This document shows, one piece after another, positions 27,274 through 39,249 of a stretch of 64,000 nucleotides of DNA. Position 1 is the stretch's first letter; each line of letters begins with the position of its first letter. The DNA lies in the NCBI RefSeq assembly GCF_002105155.1, contig NW_019028983.1, positions 708,001-772,000 on the forward strand, in the 5' to 3' direction. This stretch comes from Lobosporangium transversale (lineage: Eukaryota > Mortierellomycota > Mortierellomycetes > Mortierellales > Mortierellaceae). The notes under the pieces are model-generated. The model was not told the DNA's origin and did not search any database. It was given only the letters and a program-made list of their open reading frames with translations. The translations under genes and the position numbers were made by a program.

Positions 27274-30200
27274 TTACACGAATATCCACCCTCCTTTCGC
27301 CTTAATTCCATTTTCAGGGGTCAAACCATTACCATTGAGACGCCAATGTGCGCAAATCGGTATAATCAAATATTTAAGAGGCATGCACAGCAAAAACAAA
27401 CAAAGGTCAATCAAATCGGCAAGGAGTGTATGTCGTCGGCTCAACAAGATGCTGAGTATTGGCTGAAGTATTGTTGAGCATAGCATGATCGCCAATGTCA
27501 ATACTACTGGCAAAGAATACAGAGAGCTCATGTTCATCGTAGTTCCAACAATCACAAGTGTCATCAAAGTCCATGACAGCATGACAGCGATAGGCAAAAG
27601 AACCAAGTTGAACCATTCCAAGAGAGCCAAGCAGTTGACGGAAAAGCAAAAGATACCGCGAAGCCTTGAGGACCACATCATTGTCCATAGGTTATGGAAT
27701 GAAGTAATCAGGAGTAGACATTGCTCCTGAAAGTACTCTCGAAAGCTCACACTCGCGAAAGATTGATAAGTAGCATCTGGCAGATAGATAATACGGTGTT
27801 TGGGTAGTGACCGATGAAGTAATCCTGTCAGATAACGGCTGTCCCCACCTCGCAAAAGCCTACTGCGTTGGTGTAGAGCTCTCGGCTTGTGACTAACAAA
27901 GGCGGATACCACATCGGGATGAACCAAAATCGGTAGGAAGTATTGCATATCCTCTATGTCTTCTTTCCGATTGTAATCTTGACCTTCCTTCGTGCGCCTG
28001 TTTTCGTCAATGCTCTGCTGCTTGTCTTCTCCAAGCTCTAGATCTATACCTTCACTTCCATTTGCATTAGTTGCGCCATTTGCCTCGCCAGCCCAAGGTA
28101 TAGCTGATACTTCACCAGGGTATAAACGTTGGTTGGAAACACTATTATGCGAAAACTGACGATGCTGGTTACGGCACTTGATCTTGATCCTAACGATTGA
28201 TAATTGACTTGGAAGGCATTGAATAGCACCTAGAGTCGACTCGAATGCGCTTGAAAAGTGCTGCGCTAGATGGTTTTCGAAATTCTGAATCCTCGTCAGC
28301 CAACTCTCTGTATGATTCGCAATTAGTCTATGGGCAGCGACTCCAATAGTTCGCTCATCGTCTTGAAGTGTTTGGATCATACTCCTCACGCTTTGTCGAG
28401 CACATACGCTCCCAATCTCTGTCATGAGAAGCGAGTCAAAAGCTTCTGGCCCAACATGGTTCAACGCTCGTATTTTCTCGCAAAGATTGAATTCGTTAGC
28501 CGACATTGGCTCGTTAAAGCAGATGCGATATAGCCAACGGATGACCATTTTCTTCTTCTGCCAGTCTCCATAGTAGGATAGTGAGAGGTTATTTGGGCGA
28601 GATAAGCAGGCGATGACTACATAAGGGACTCGTCTCGTCTCCACCACATAGTGACCAGAATACACTCTTGTTGTAGATCCATCATCATCAGAAGCGATAC
28701 AGACTGGTTCGACGCTGCTAATCGCCAAAGGGCCAATGTCCTGATCCGGCGCTAAACCAACATTTGCTGTCTTTTCGAAGTCAGACGTGTTTACATGTGA
28801 TGTCACCATCTGTCTCAGACAAGACAATAACGCCCCGCTGGGGTTCCCTTCTTGATCTGTTGCAACATCTACAACAACCATCAAGACCTTTCGGTCATCT
28901 TCATGATCAGTTAATGCCAATGAATCGAGTGTTGCCTTGATTCGAGTCTCGGGCTCGTCCGCGTTGCAAGCGATAAACATCAAGATGTGGTTCTCAGTTT
29001 TGACTCTGGAACCAGGTTCCGGTACAGAGGTGCTCTTCCCTGACTCATATGTTGGCCGCTGATTAAATATCACACGGTAAACAAGTGCAGTAACTAGGCG
29101 TAAAATCGTGATCAATAAGACAATCGCCAGCGCTGCTGTATTGAGCACTAATGAAGCTAAGCATCCATTAGTCTGTCCAGAGATCTCACCGACTCTGAAA
29201 AATTCATTAAAGCAAACTGAGATCTCCTTATGGTCGGATTGTCGCTGAACCAGCAGCGTGGCGTCCTTGCCAACAAGGGTACGAACCCAGTCCATCCGTT
29301 TATTTTCTTCGGGAGTGATAGAAGGCTCCATTGTCTGATTCAAGTAATCAGTTGCATCAAAAACTGATCCATCATAGACAAACAAGCTGCGACCCTGCTC
29401 ATTCATTTTCTTAATATCCATCCAAGAGTAGGTGATTCGAATATCGTTTCGAGCGATACTTCTCAATGATCCTTGAATTAACTGGCTCTGGTGACAGTGG
29501 TTGACGCTTTTATTGCGGGCACTTGTGCACATCCCGAAACCGTTGGCGGCGCCAAAAAGCTGACAGGTGCCCGTATGACTTGATGGGAAGAGGAAACTGA
29601 TATCGGATCCAGAGCGCATTGTCAAGAATGAGTCGAGCTGTCCTTGGTCCGAGGTTGGAGGATGGTAACCGGCTTTAAAGAAAGAGCCAACGTCATACAC
29701 ACCGCCCCGAATCACCATTAGACCATTCGTCCCTGGTCCTAGTAATTGACTTGGATTTCTGTAACGGGCACTGAATTCGAGAAGAGACAAGGCTTGGACT
29801 GAGCGGGGCCTGCATGTCAGCAGCGGGAGGCCAATGGCTATGAACCCGATAGTGAATGAGAACCCTATCAACAAAACGCCAAGAAGAAATTTTTCACGCC
29901 AGTCTTGACACATATCCTTACTCCACGCTCTGGGGAAAAAACGTGCTGGGCAACAAAAGGCTGCTAGCTGCGACAACCCCACCCAAAGTTTATTCCTAGG
30001 CCTTTTTATTGATTGTTGATAATGCTTTATGACTCTTTGGTTTAATTCATTTTCTGCATCCTTCTCCTTGGCATGCGCCGCAGAACTGTTGCCGGGACGA
30101 CCCTTGAGCTTAATCAAGCGTGGAGCAGAGACACTGTCGTCATCACGATGGTTGCAAGCACTGAAATGAAGATCTCTGGAACCATACTTTGGTTTAATAT

Positions 30201-32042
30201 TGTGACGATATATACTGTAAATTTGCAGCGGAGATGGTTTTAAGGCTGTTAACTTCCTCTGCTTGCTATTGGCGTCATCGGCACTCCCGCTACTCTCGCT
30301 TGTGTGATTATTGTTTTCAACAGCCTCATGAGCAGGGGAGATGACTGTTGAGTTTTGTTCCTGCGCAGAGGGTACTGATGCAGATACGGATGCAAAAGAT
30401 CCTGCGTCCGAGCTCTGTTCTGCAGGTGATACATCAATCGGAGGATCGAAAATGGTTACAAGGCGGCTTGCAGGCAGAGCTGTGGGTATTGGAGACACTG
30501 GCTCCTCCTCACCTGCTCTAGGCGAGACAGCTGATATAAAGATCGGGTGTGGGCGACGAGAATGTCGACGAGATAACGCAGACTGTCGAGTAACAGTACT
30601 GTTTTGACCAGAAAATGAACGTTGAGTCGCATAATGACTGCCATCTAAGCCTTCTTCTGGAACTGAGGGTAGGGAGGGTGCAGGTGAATGTGTTCTTCTA
30701 GACGATGACCTTGGTGCAGAGGGTAGCGTCTGTTGAACCAAAGTTCGAGAGCTCATACTTGAGCTTGGTCCTGAAGAAGACGACGAGGTGTTGTTGCCTC
30801 TAGCAAGAAACTTCGATATGTACACGGCGATTGACTTGTGGCCTGCATCCCAGGCTAAACTACGGGCAGTTTTACCATTAGCGGTTCTGATATGTGGATC
30901 AGCTCCGTGCGCAAGTAATAATTTGCAAGCATCTAATTTGCCTGCATAGGCGGCAAGCATAAGCGAGGACCATCCGTACTGGTCAAGTGTGTTTAGTGAT
31001 GCACCATGTTCTAGTAGCTCAGCCATAACATCTACATGGCCTGCATACGAGGCAAGTAAGAGTGCGGATTTTTGTGTGTTATCTTGCTGGTTCACATTTG
31101 CATGGCCGGTGGTGAGGAGAAGGCGACAAATCGACACAAACCCATTGTACGAGGCGATAATCAATGGTGTGATAGACTCCTGTGATACAGTAATCGTTTA
31201 GTAACCATTTGGTTTGGTTGGTTGGTTGTACATGTACGTCCACACAGAAGAAGCGATTTAGGTGGTGCACAATAATAATAAAAAATAAACGAGAGAAAAT
31301 AACAGCAAACAAGACAAATATAAGTTGAACGATCGTCAAACCGAAAGGAAGCATAGTAACATGATTGACCTGGAATACAAGGGGGAGAAGGACTATTGAG
31401 AGAAAGAATAGCAGCGTGTGGGGCGTATTGTCCTGATTTCCCGTGGATCTTACCTCGTTTCCTTGACTTGCTGATGCACCAGCCAGCAGCAGCAACCGAA
31501 CACATTCGGTCGATCCAGCTGCGGCAGCTTGATAAAGCGCTGTCTCGCCTTCCGCGTCTGTGAAAACGTGAGAAGAAGAAAAAAAGAAAAAAAAAAGGAG
31601 GCATATTGTGTGATCCAAAGAAAGTAGCAATGAGGTTGAAGAAAAGTAATGGATTAGGCAAAATGGGAAGGTATTTAGATAACCATGCTCCTTACACTTA
31701 ATAATAAAAGTCACCTTGTAAATCCACAATGATGGAAGGGAGGGTCAAAAGATATCGCAAAACGTGGTGCTTGTTCTCTGTGGCTGCAACCATGAGCATG
31801 GTCTTGCCTTCTCGGTCCCTGACATTATTGGGGTCTAGAGAGAGGCTTGTCAAGACATGATCCAGATGTTCTGTATCCTGGACGAGGACAGCATGAAATA
31901 TAGAGCGAATCACGCCTGCCACTGAGTATCGGCGCGTCCCTGTGGCTGTGGTAGTTGTGGAGCTGGAAGTTTCCTGGATAGATGAGTCGTCTGGATCGGG
32001 TCCATCTCCGAGGCTCTGTCCACGGAACCCACCAGACTCCAT
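27274..32042 (-). CDS. Ankyrin-repeat/chitin-synthase-like fusion, predicted inactive
   Basis: Three exons: 31715-32042, 31454-31557 and 27274-31179, giving 1445 residues. The first ~270 residues hold about five ankyrin repeats (for example EGETALYQAAAAGS, WSSLMLAAYAGK). A Ser/Pro-rich linker (about 270-500) and a region organised like a class IV chitin synthase follow: hydrophobic segment, cytochrome-b5-like block with LFVYDGSVFDATDYL, second hydrophobic block, GT2-like core and C-terminal helices. Shared landmarks with the enzyme at 4363-8227 include ESW..RIQ.FE, SSAFES.LG...CLPS, RYLT and RGIFCFS. The catalytic signatures are gone: VDAD is TEIG (1064-1067), GEDR is GDSR (1256-1259), and QRRRW aligns with EQCLL (1296-1300). 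The 3.9 kb exon is open throughout, so a maintained pseudoenzyme is likelier than a dead gene. The ATG at 32042 is the first in frame. Confidence 0.88.
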
Positions 32043-33944
32043 CCCGACGACAGCAGCCGTTTGTTGGCGCAAGGTGAGGGTGGAATGACTCGATTTTTAA
32101 GGACGTGCAAGGTGATTAAGTTTCGCAGTAGATATTGCTTCCTTAAGGAGATATTGTTGTGATTACTATTAGTTGTAGTCGTGATTGTCGTACTTGTAAT
32201 TCAGAATGGAATTTTCTATTGTTGTGGTCGTTGTTGCTTGAGATAAAATCTTAATGAATACTAGTGCAAGTTGATATGTATATGATTGTGGAAAGGTTTG
32301 GTTCGCGAAGGGGACGAAAAGAATGCAGACTGTAGTGCTGTATGTAAGCAAGAGACAGAAGTCGGTATGCAGGCGTGTATAGATGTGGTGATAAGAAAGT
32401 ACAACAACAAGAAGCAATGGAATGTTCAAAATTAAACACAATATAATGAAATAAAGAGAGAAAAGGGAAGAGGGAAGAGGGAAGAAAAAGGAAGAAAGAA
32501 GGAAAACAAGAGAAAAGAAAGAAGGAAAAGAAGAAGGAAGAAAGAGAGATTGAAAAGGAAAAAATAATAATAAAAGCAACATTACTTTACTTTTAATCAT
32601 CTAAAGAAAAATACACTTTGAATTCCAAGCGCAGCTTCTCACTGTGAGATTCCTGCTATCACAGATCCAACGCACCATGATCCACAGCACCAGTTGCCAC
32701 AGTTATTTAATGCAAGATGCAACAGTCAGAATGAGAGAAGAGAAAACCTTTATGCTTGTTTATTATTTTACTCAATTTTATTGTGTGGCCCAACAAAAAC
32801 ACTATCACACCAGTTAGGAGAATAACGCAACGCAACGCATCGCGACACAACACTACATGAAAGAAACAGCGACAACAAACATCAACAAATATCGACAGTT
32901 AGAAGCTAGCTCTGTACATTGCTATTAAAACAGCTTACATTGCTAGACTGGCATGCGACTTTGGACGTATGGACTAGAACAGAAAGTGTTATTATCATAT
33001 TGATATCGATATAGAGTGCTGTTTGTAAAAATCAAAATATTCTTAGGAAATATATTTTTATTGAAATGTGGTCATTGTATATAATATATTTATATATATT
33101 ATATAATATTTCTGCAAGACATGTCATCTTCAATGGTACGTCTGCATGGGCCAGGTCACTCCAGGGAGTCGGCGATTAGGCTAGTCATGCGATTTTTTTT
33201 TTTTGTGCCTGAAAAAAAAAAAAATCGTCCACTGCGTCATCCTGCTCTCTTTTTCATGGTCTTTCCCCCTTCTCTACTCCCTTTTTTTTTCTGCACCCCC
33301 TCTTTGTGCACCCAAACCAAGTTGCAGACTATGCCTGTATTTCCTTTCAGACTTGTAAAGGTATAATCTTGAAAAGAGAGAGAATTCTATGGAAGGATGA
33401 AAAAAGCGTTTGAAAAGGATTGCCATACCATTCGGCACATGCCATTCTGCACATGCGATTTTAGCCTATTATGCAAGGTGCCAATTTTTCTTTTAAATAA
33501 ATTAGAATAAAAATATAACCAGTTTATTGGCCTCTACAACGGCCTTGGATTTCGGAAGAAATATGTACAGTATAGGGGTAAAACTAAAGGGTGAATAAAA
33601 ATAAAGACAAGGGGTACAAATGACTGATTCGATGCATAAAAAAAGAGAGAGGGAGACTGACGCCAGGTTGTTGCATTTCTATCAGTCAGACCAGTAAGCT
33701 GTCATAATATTCTTAAAAATATACAAAACTCTTTTTCCACAGGTCCAAACCATCAGGACATGAAACATGTCAAACTGTACATTCTCATATTCATGTACAT
33801 GTTTATACTCATGTACATGTATAACAAATATGAACAGGTCATTTGACTTATCTTTTAAATGCCTTTCATATTTATTCATAACAGTCTAAACTAATAACAA
33901 TTGAACGATGACAATGATGACTTTTGGTCCTATGCAGCATCCTT
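32043..33944. promoter_or_regulatory. Long 5' region of fusion gene and MCMBP 3' region
   Basis: Nearly 1.9 kb without a supported gene. From about 32443 to 32570 the plus strand is almost pure purine (GAAAGA and GGAAGA words), which makes a CT-rich block 400-530 bases upstream of the fusion gene's ATG. An extremely A+T-rich patch lies at about 33055-33112. Short T and A runs flank 33195-33225. The large size suggests complex regulation or a long 5' UTR, but I cannot mark individual sites. Confidence 0.5.
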
Positions 33945-36760
33945 TTACTGCTTGCCTCTGCTTTCAATTTGCCTTGAAAGAGACACTGCATGGTCCCAAC
34001 TTTGCCTGGTCAATGTTTGCTCGCCTTGACTCAAGGCTACAAGCCTAACACGGCGATTAATATAAAAAAATAAGCTCGGTTTAATATAAGCAGTGTGATC
34101 GTGCATCTTGCATGGCCATGCGCAAAAATTGATAGGGCATTATTTTTTTCTTCTGTTGACAGTGTATAACAAATATGGCGGGAAAAAAAAAAGGGCTTTG
34201 TGTTTATACTGTACCTTGCTAGGGAAATATTGAATGCAAGCTCGTTGGGCGTTGTCAAACTTGTTCCAGCTGCGGTAGCGGCTTTGCGTTGCTCCATAAA
34301 ATCAGTTTCGATTTCCTATTTCGTCATTTAAACAAAAAGTCCGGGAGAGCGGGAAATGGGTCTGTGAGATTTTTTTATCCCCAATGCAATACAAGTACCA
34401 TTTTCACTCCTCCTTGGGATCGCGCATTCCCAATCTCCCGCAATTTTACCTGGGCCATCTCCTCTGAAAATTTGTAATCTGCAAGTCGAAGTACACTGAT
34501 GTATTTACGAAAAGAGTTGAGTTGCTCCAAGGTGGGCTCTATTAACACTTCAGATGTTGACGGGTCAGGTTTCAATGTGATTGCACAATCAACCTAAATA
34601 AAAACCTAAATGATAAGTGTGTGTTTTGGCGGGAGAAAAAAAAAAAAAAAAAAAAAGCAGCAACAGGTAATAAACAACGACCACAGAAACCCTACTTACA
34701 GGGACCAATGAATTGCCATTGGACAAAAATAATAATGAGATATCAGTCTGGAACTCAAGAGTATTAAACGGGAACACATAGTTGAGGGTCTGGTACTGAC
34801 TGATATCCGAGATAGCCTTCAGGTTCTTGAGACCTACAGTATAGTAAACAGGTTATAAAACAAAGCGTATCAGACATATTGCTATGCATTTTTATCAGGT
34901 CTTATGCCTGCTAAACCTGCAAATAGCCTCATGTTTATATTCCCCGTACCCTTTTCAACAAGTGTTCCTTCTTCCATCACAGTTTCATCGAAAAGCAAGG
35001 CCGTCCCCCGAGTGACCTGTAAAATACCAGAAGAAAGATACTCATCCCCGCGTGGAAAAAAGAAATTATTATTTAAGTTCTCAAGGCTCATCGGTATAGT
35101 GTGAACCTTGGGCAGGACATTTCTCATAACCTTGGAGAGATTGCCGTAGATCGAAGAGTTAGAAGATGAGTCCCTGAGATTCAAGCTAAACTTTCCAAGT
35201 AGAGTTCCATTGAGTCTCGAATGACTAAAAAATTAAAATAAATTCATGTTGAGTGAAACTGATCTTTCCTTCCTACATGCACTCCTACTTAGTTGTAACT
35301 TACACTCTTGCCAAAAAATGAAGAAGAACTAACTCAGCTGCCAATTGATCTCCATAGACAGCAGTGGCAATGTAACGTATCAATTCCTCTCGGATAGACT
35401 TCGCTTCCTTAAGAAAATGATCCAAGTCTTTTTCCTCAGGATAGCCATTCAGACTCAGTTCTGGATGTCCATGGTCTTCGACCTTATGCATAAAGATCGC
35501 ATGCACAGTAGCAATTTTAGGTGGGTTGATATTTCCGTCATGGAAATCAAAAGATCCATCTGTCATACTATGTCTTATTGATTAGTAATAGGGCTATATA
35601 TAAGGCGGGAAGTAGGGCGAATACGTTATCAACGATTCATATTCTTCGACTTACAGTCTGTCACTAGCGCCAAGGACACCTATAACTTCAATCACATCTG
35701 TCACTCCAATAGATAAATCGGATGAATGAGTTTTGATGACTGCTGCAAAGTGATCAACGTTGGGAAAGGGATAGCGCTCTGGGATGACTTCAGACGGCTG
35801 ATTGCTGCCTAAAGTCATGTCTACAGGAACAGAAGGAGCCACATTAACAATGAGATAGTACGGAGCCGTACCTCATTCCGAAACTTTATTATTACCCTGT
35901 ACTTGTCTTTCCAAATTCTTTTTTGAGCGCTCATAATCCTTGACCCATTGCGATTCTCCAGGGACAGAGACGCAATAGTAGCTGTTGAGGAGATCAATCG
36001 TGTCTTGAGTGTGATCTCGCAACTCCTATTGTAAAGAATGTTAGGGCGTACTACAGTTGATAGGTTTATGGATTTATGTTACCAAATATTCCAGCTTGCA
36101 CTCACATGGTCAATTTGAGGCTCGCTAGAATACCTATGACACACCGTTTTCTGGAGGTTTTACCAGGCAGGGATATTAAATATTAGCCATCACTCGGAAG
36201 GGAAAATAGAATGTGGTCAATCCTGTTTTCAAGGGCCTATGCTCTATACCTCTTCGCCGTCTGGCTGCGAAATGATTGTGCTGGTGAAGAGTCCAACTTC
36301 CTGTGAAAGCTCCGTATCCTGCACCATGCATCGAAGCCTGACGAGCGAATGCAGAGGGAGTGTTTTAATAGATTCGGCGTCGAGGATAGGGATCTATTTT
36401 GGACAAGGTTATTATAGACTTGTACGCTTAGAATTTGCCCTTCCTACCTACAAAAATGTTATTATAATGCAATAGGAACTAGACAACAATGGTACCTTCT
36501 GAAGCTTTTCGCGTGTATTGAATAGGCTTTGGAAGTGTTTCATGACCCCAAAATCATCTTTTTCCGATGGCTGTCCCTTCTTCCAGTTCTTGTCTAAAAA
36601 CAATGAAATGGTAAAAGTAGCAGAATTGTTACTACACCACCATTGTACAACAAATAGATCTCAATGTCATTTTGACACAATGACACATTCTCATTTCAGA
36701 AGGTGATTTCATACCGAACAAATCCTGAATTGTTTTCAGCGGTTGCTCGATGACATTCAT
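33945..36760 (-). CDS. MCMBP: MCM complex-binding protein (MCMBP/ETG1)
   Basis: Twelve exons: 36715-36760, 36496-36593, 36250-36393, 36106-36150, 35896-36025, 35655-35820, 35304-35567, 34950-35224, 34700-34833, 34450-34593, 34215-34315 and 33945-34044, giving 548 residues. It binds MCM2-7 subunits and takes part in unloading or chaperoning the replicative helicase and in cohesion. Family blocks: LVRLRCMVQDTE, YYCVSVPGESQWVK, YGDQLAAELVLLHFLARV, LGKFSLNL, ALLFDETVMEEG and the final LVALSQGEQTLTRQSW. The protein is absent from budding yeast, so its presence supports a lineage that keeps the ancestral set. The last exon (33945-34044) was placed by matching the conserved C-terminal helix. Twelve exons in 2.8 kb make it among the most finely split genes here. 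Confidence 0.93.
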
Positions 36761-36986
36761 GGTTTCATTTATTGGGTGATGAAGTAAAAAAAGATTAATT
36801 TTTATTTGATTGTATTTTATCGATTTGGTGGCGTTGAGTATGAAAAAAAATCGAGTCAAATCATTGCTTAAAATGTCTTTGTGTGTACTACACTAGGTCC
36901 ACTTTCATTATAGTCAACCTTATTAATGTAGTTACGGGGATCCGGGAATATTAACTGTTAAAACGAAACGAAGACAATGTGGAGGG

Positions 36987-38203
36987 TTAGCTATATGCTT
37001 TCAATGAAGCCTTCTTTCCATCTTTAATAGCACTTTTGCTGAACATTACCTTGGCGACAATTTCCGATCCAAGAAATCCAGCATGAACAATAGAGTCTTT
37101 GAGGGCAGGAAAGTAGTCTGGGATCTTCAGGAATTTGATCTCTCGAACTTGATATTCGCCAAAATTCTCGGATATAGACAGTGATTCTTCAATCTCACTC
37201 TGAATTCGAGATTGTAAGCCTAGAACGCAAATTTTACCAAGATTAGCAGTAGGCAACTTTTTATATCGACTTTATAAAAATAATAAAAATAAAAGTTACC
37301 TTTAACCTGACATGAACCACCTGTCACGATGATTGCCTCCCATAATGACTGGCGTTTCTCAGCTTTGCATGCAAATTGCGCAGCATGGATTGCCTCGATA
37401 ATGTTCAACACTCGTTTTCCCACTAAATCAGGATTAAACAAGGGATCATAAGCATGAAAACGTGCAGATCCTACAGTAAACTAGGAAAATATACCAACAG
37501 TGGCTTATCAGAATAACAATCGCGTTAAGTTACGTTATCAATGTTTCAGTTCCAAGATGTCATACCTGTCTACCCTTATATTCCGCTTGTGCTCTAGTCT
37601 TGCTTTCTTTCTCATCTTTGCCTAGAACTCGACAAATATCTGATTCTTTTAAATGCCGAGCAAACTCGATATCCAAAGGTTCTCCATACTCGCGTACCAA
37701 CTGTGTATCAGCCTTCAAAAGTTCTAGGAAGTATGTGTCAAAATCTGATCCAGCTAACGGAATCGTCTGTATTGCACTGCGTTGGATCAAGGTGTCGAGA
37801 ATTGGAGTAATTTCTAAAATAGGACAGTAACATCGACTTCAAATTAGTCACTTGATGGCATATCCTGTTGTATATCACTGACTACCGAATCAATCATCAC
37901 CTGTGCTGTTATGGCCAATGTCAATGACAAGGCCTGTGACGGCAGCACAGCCATAAAGGATCATTAATGGTTCCTCTGCAAGGTAAAGACCTGGCACATT
38001 GAAATTCTCAAAAAAGATTTGAGTAATACGCTCATGCTCTTCCTTGGTCCAATCTGTCGGAACAACCATAAGCACAGGAGAGGCGTTTCTAGAGCGCTTG
38101 ATTCCAAGCTCTCGGAATAACACATGGCGCCTATATCCGGACCAAAACACCGTGATTAATTATGTTTTTTTTTGTGCTTTCATGCTCAAGAATGAACATC
38201 ACC

Positions 38204-38238
<35 letters not shown>

Positions 38239-38782
38239 ACCAGAGTGCTTCCATAGCGCCCCAGTCCTTAATAATACCACCCTGAATGGGTGTTGAGACG
38301 ACCAGATCAGCTTTAGAATACTGTTGCTCTGCCTCAGCCAAGGCGCTTCCACAGTAATATATTGTTTGCGTTTTGGGGCTCTCACGTGCTTTTGTATTTT
38401 CCTGAGCTTCTAGATCATTTCCTTGAGCTGACTTTTCGGCTTTTATCTCTGCATCAGCATTGATGTTCTCGGATGGAGTCGCTTCCTCTGCCTTCTTAGT
38501 GTCAGCGTCAGCTGTCACTAGCTCAGAGGTCTCCGCTGCGATAGTCCTTGCTCCAACAAGTGAATGAATCGTCTATCAATTCGAAATTGCGGGTAGGGGC
38601 AACATATTGGGCCCTAGTTAACATCAATTTTTGTGTCTTATAATTTTAAAACGCGTACATCTGGTGATTAGCTAACTCCTTACAACGATTGGCGGCTTGT
38701 TTGTGTCAACAACATTGATGCCCGCTTTGGTGTTCCATGATCCAGAGTGTAAGACGACAAAGTTCTCTTCCCTGAGCGCCAT
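36987..38782 (-). CDS. Actin-related protein, Arp7/Arp9-like
   Basis: Six exons: 38684-38782, 38241-38572, 37901-38130, 37566-37813, 37300-37480 and 36987-37219, giving 440 residues. An actin-fold ATPase domain is visible: N-terminal VVLHSGSWNTKAGI, the middle block NVPGLYLAEEPLMILYG followed by GLVIDIGHNSTEITPI, and the nucleotide-site-like IIVTGGSCQVKG. The spacing resembles the Arp7/Arp9 group, which forms a dimer on the HSA helix of SWI/SNF and RSC remodelers in the nucleus. A charged, Ala/Glu/Lys-rich insert at about residues 48-102 is not part of the actin fold. The typical actin DNase loop is not recognisable. The stop lies 226 bases upstream of the MCMBP start, on the same strand. Assignment to Arp7 or Arp9 individually is not possible by eye. 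Confidence 0.78.
38205..38235. repeat. A31 homopolymer in Arp-like intron
   Basis: Thirty-one A directly precede the reverse-strand donor of intron 2 (38131-38240) of the actin-related gene, so the coding strand has T31 just after the donor. Confidence 0.85.
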
Positions 38783-39249
38783 CTTTGTCGTGTGCGTGTA
38801 GAGTAGTTTCTTGGCACGAAAGTTCAATGAGATGCAGCAAAATAACCGATCGCAAATAGAAGTTCATCCGATGTGTACTTATCACATGACTAGTCATCGA
38901 ACCTTAAAAAATCGTTCTATGCCTCGATCACTTTTACTTTAATGATATGGTCATTCCTGCGTAAGTTGTGCTTAGCTCATAATGCGCCTCGTTAATAAAA
39001 GCTTTATGTATCATGAATGCTTTCTGTATAAAAAAGCATGATCTTGGTTCATTCCATTGCCTCTCATTCCTCAAAAAAACTAGCCCTTCGTCTCAACTAT
39101 CAGTCTTTGTTAAGTTCGTACTACCTCCCTCAAAAGTATATTCTTCAAAGCACTGGGTACAACAGACTCACCAGCGAACATTATTACACACACAGCCACC
39201 TTTAGTCAGTAAGCTACAAACACGGGTCATCTCCTTAGCCCAAGCCAAA
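38783..39249. promoter_or_regulatory. Divergent promoter: Arp-like gene and aldo/keto reductase
   Basis: Between the two start codons, the reductase side has a TATA-like GTATAAAA at about 39027-39034, then a CT-rich stretch near 39055-39110. In-frame ATGs upstream of 39250 (from 39013) are possible but would put the start before the TATA-like box region, so I regard this as leader. Confidence 0.55.

Noticed and set aside
27274-31179. Reading the chitin-synthase-like fusion as a plain pseudogene
   Set aside because: The 3.9 kb exon has no stop or frameshift, splice junctions upstream are intact, and non-catalytic landmarks are conserved. This favours a functional non-enzyme.
33055-33112. A+T-rich patch as a replication origin
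   Set aside because: Base composition alone is no evidence. No defined motif or neighbouring pattern supports it.
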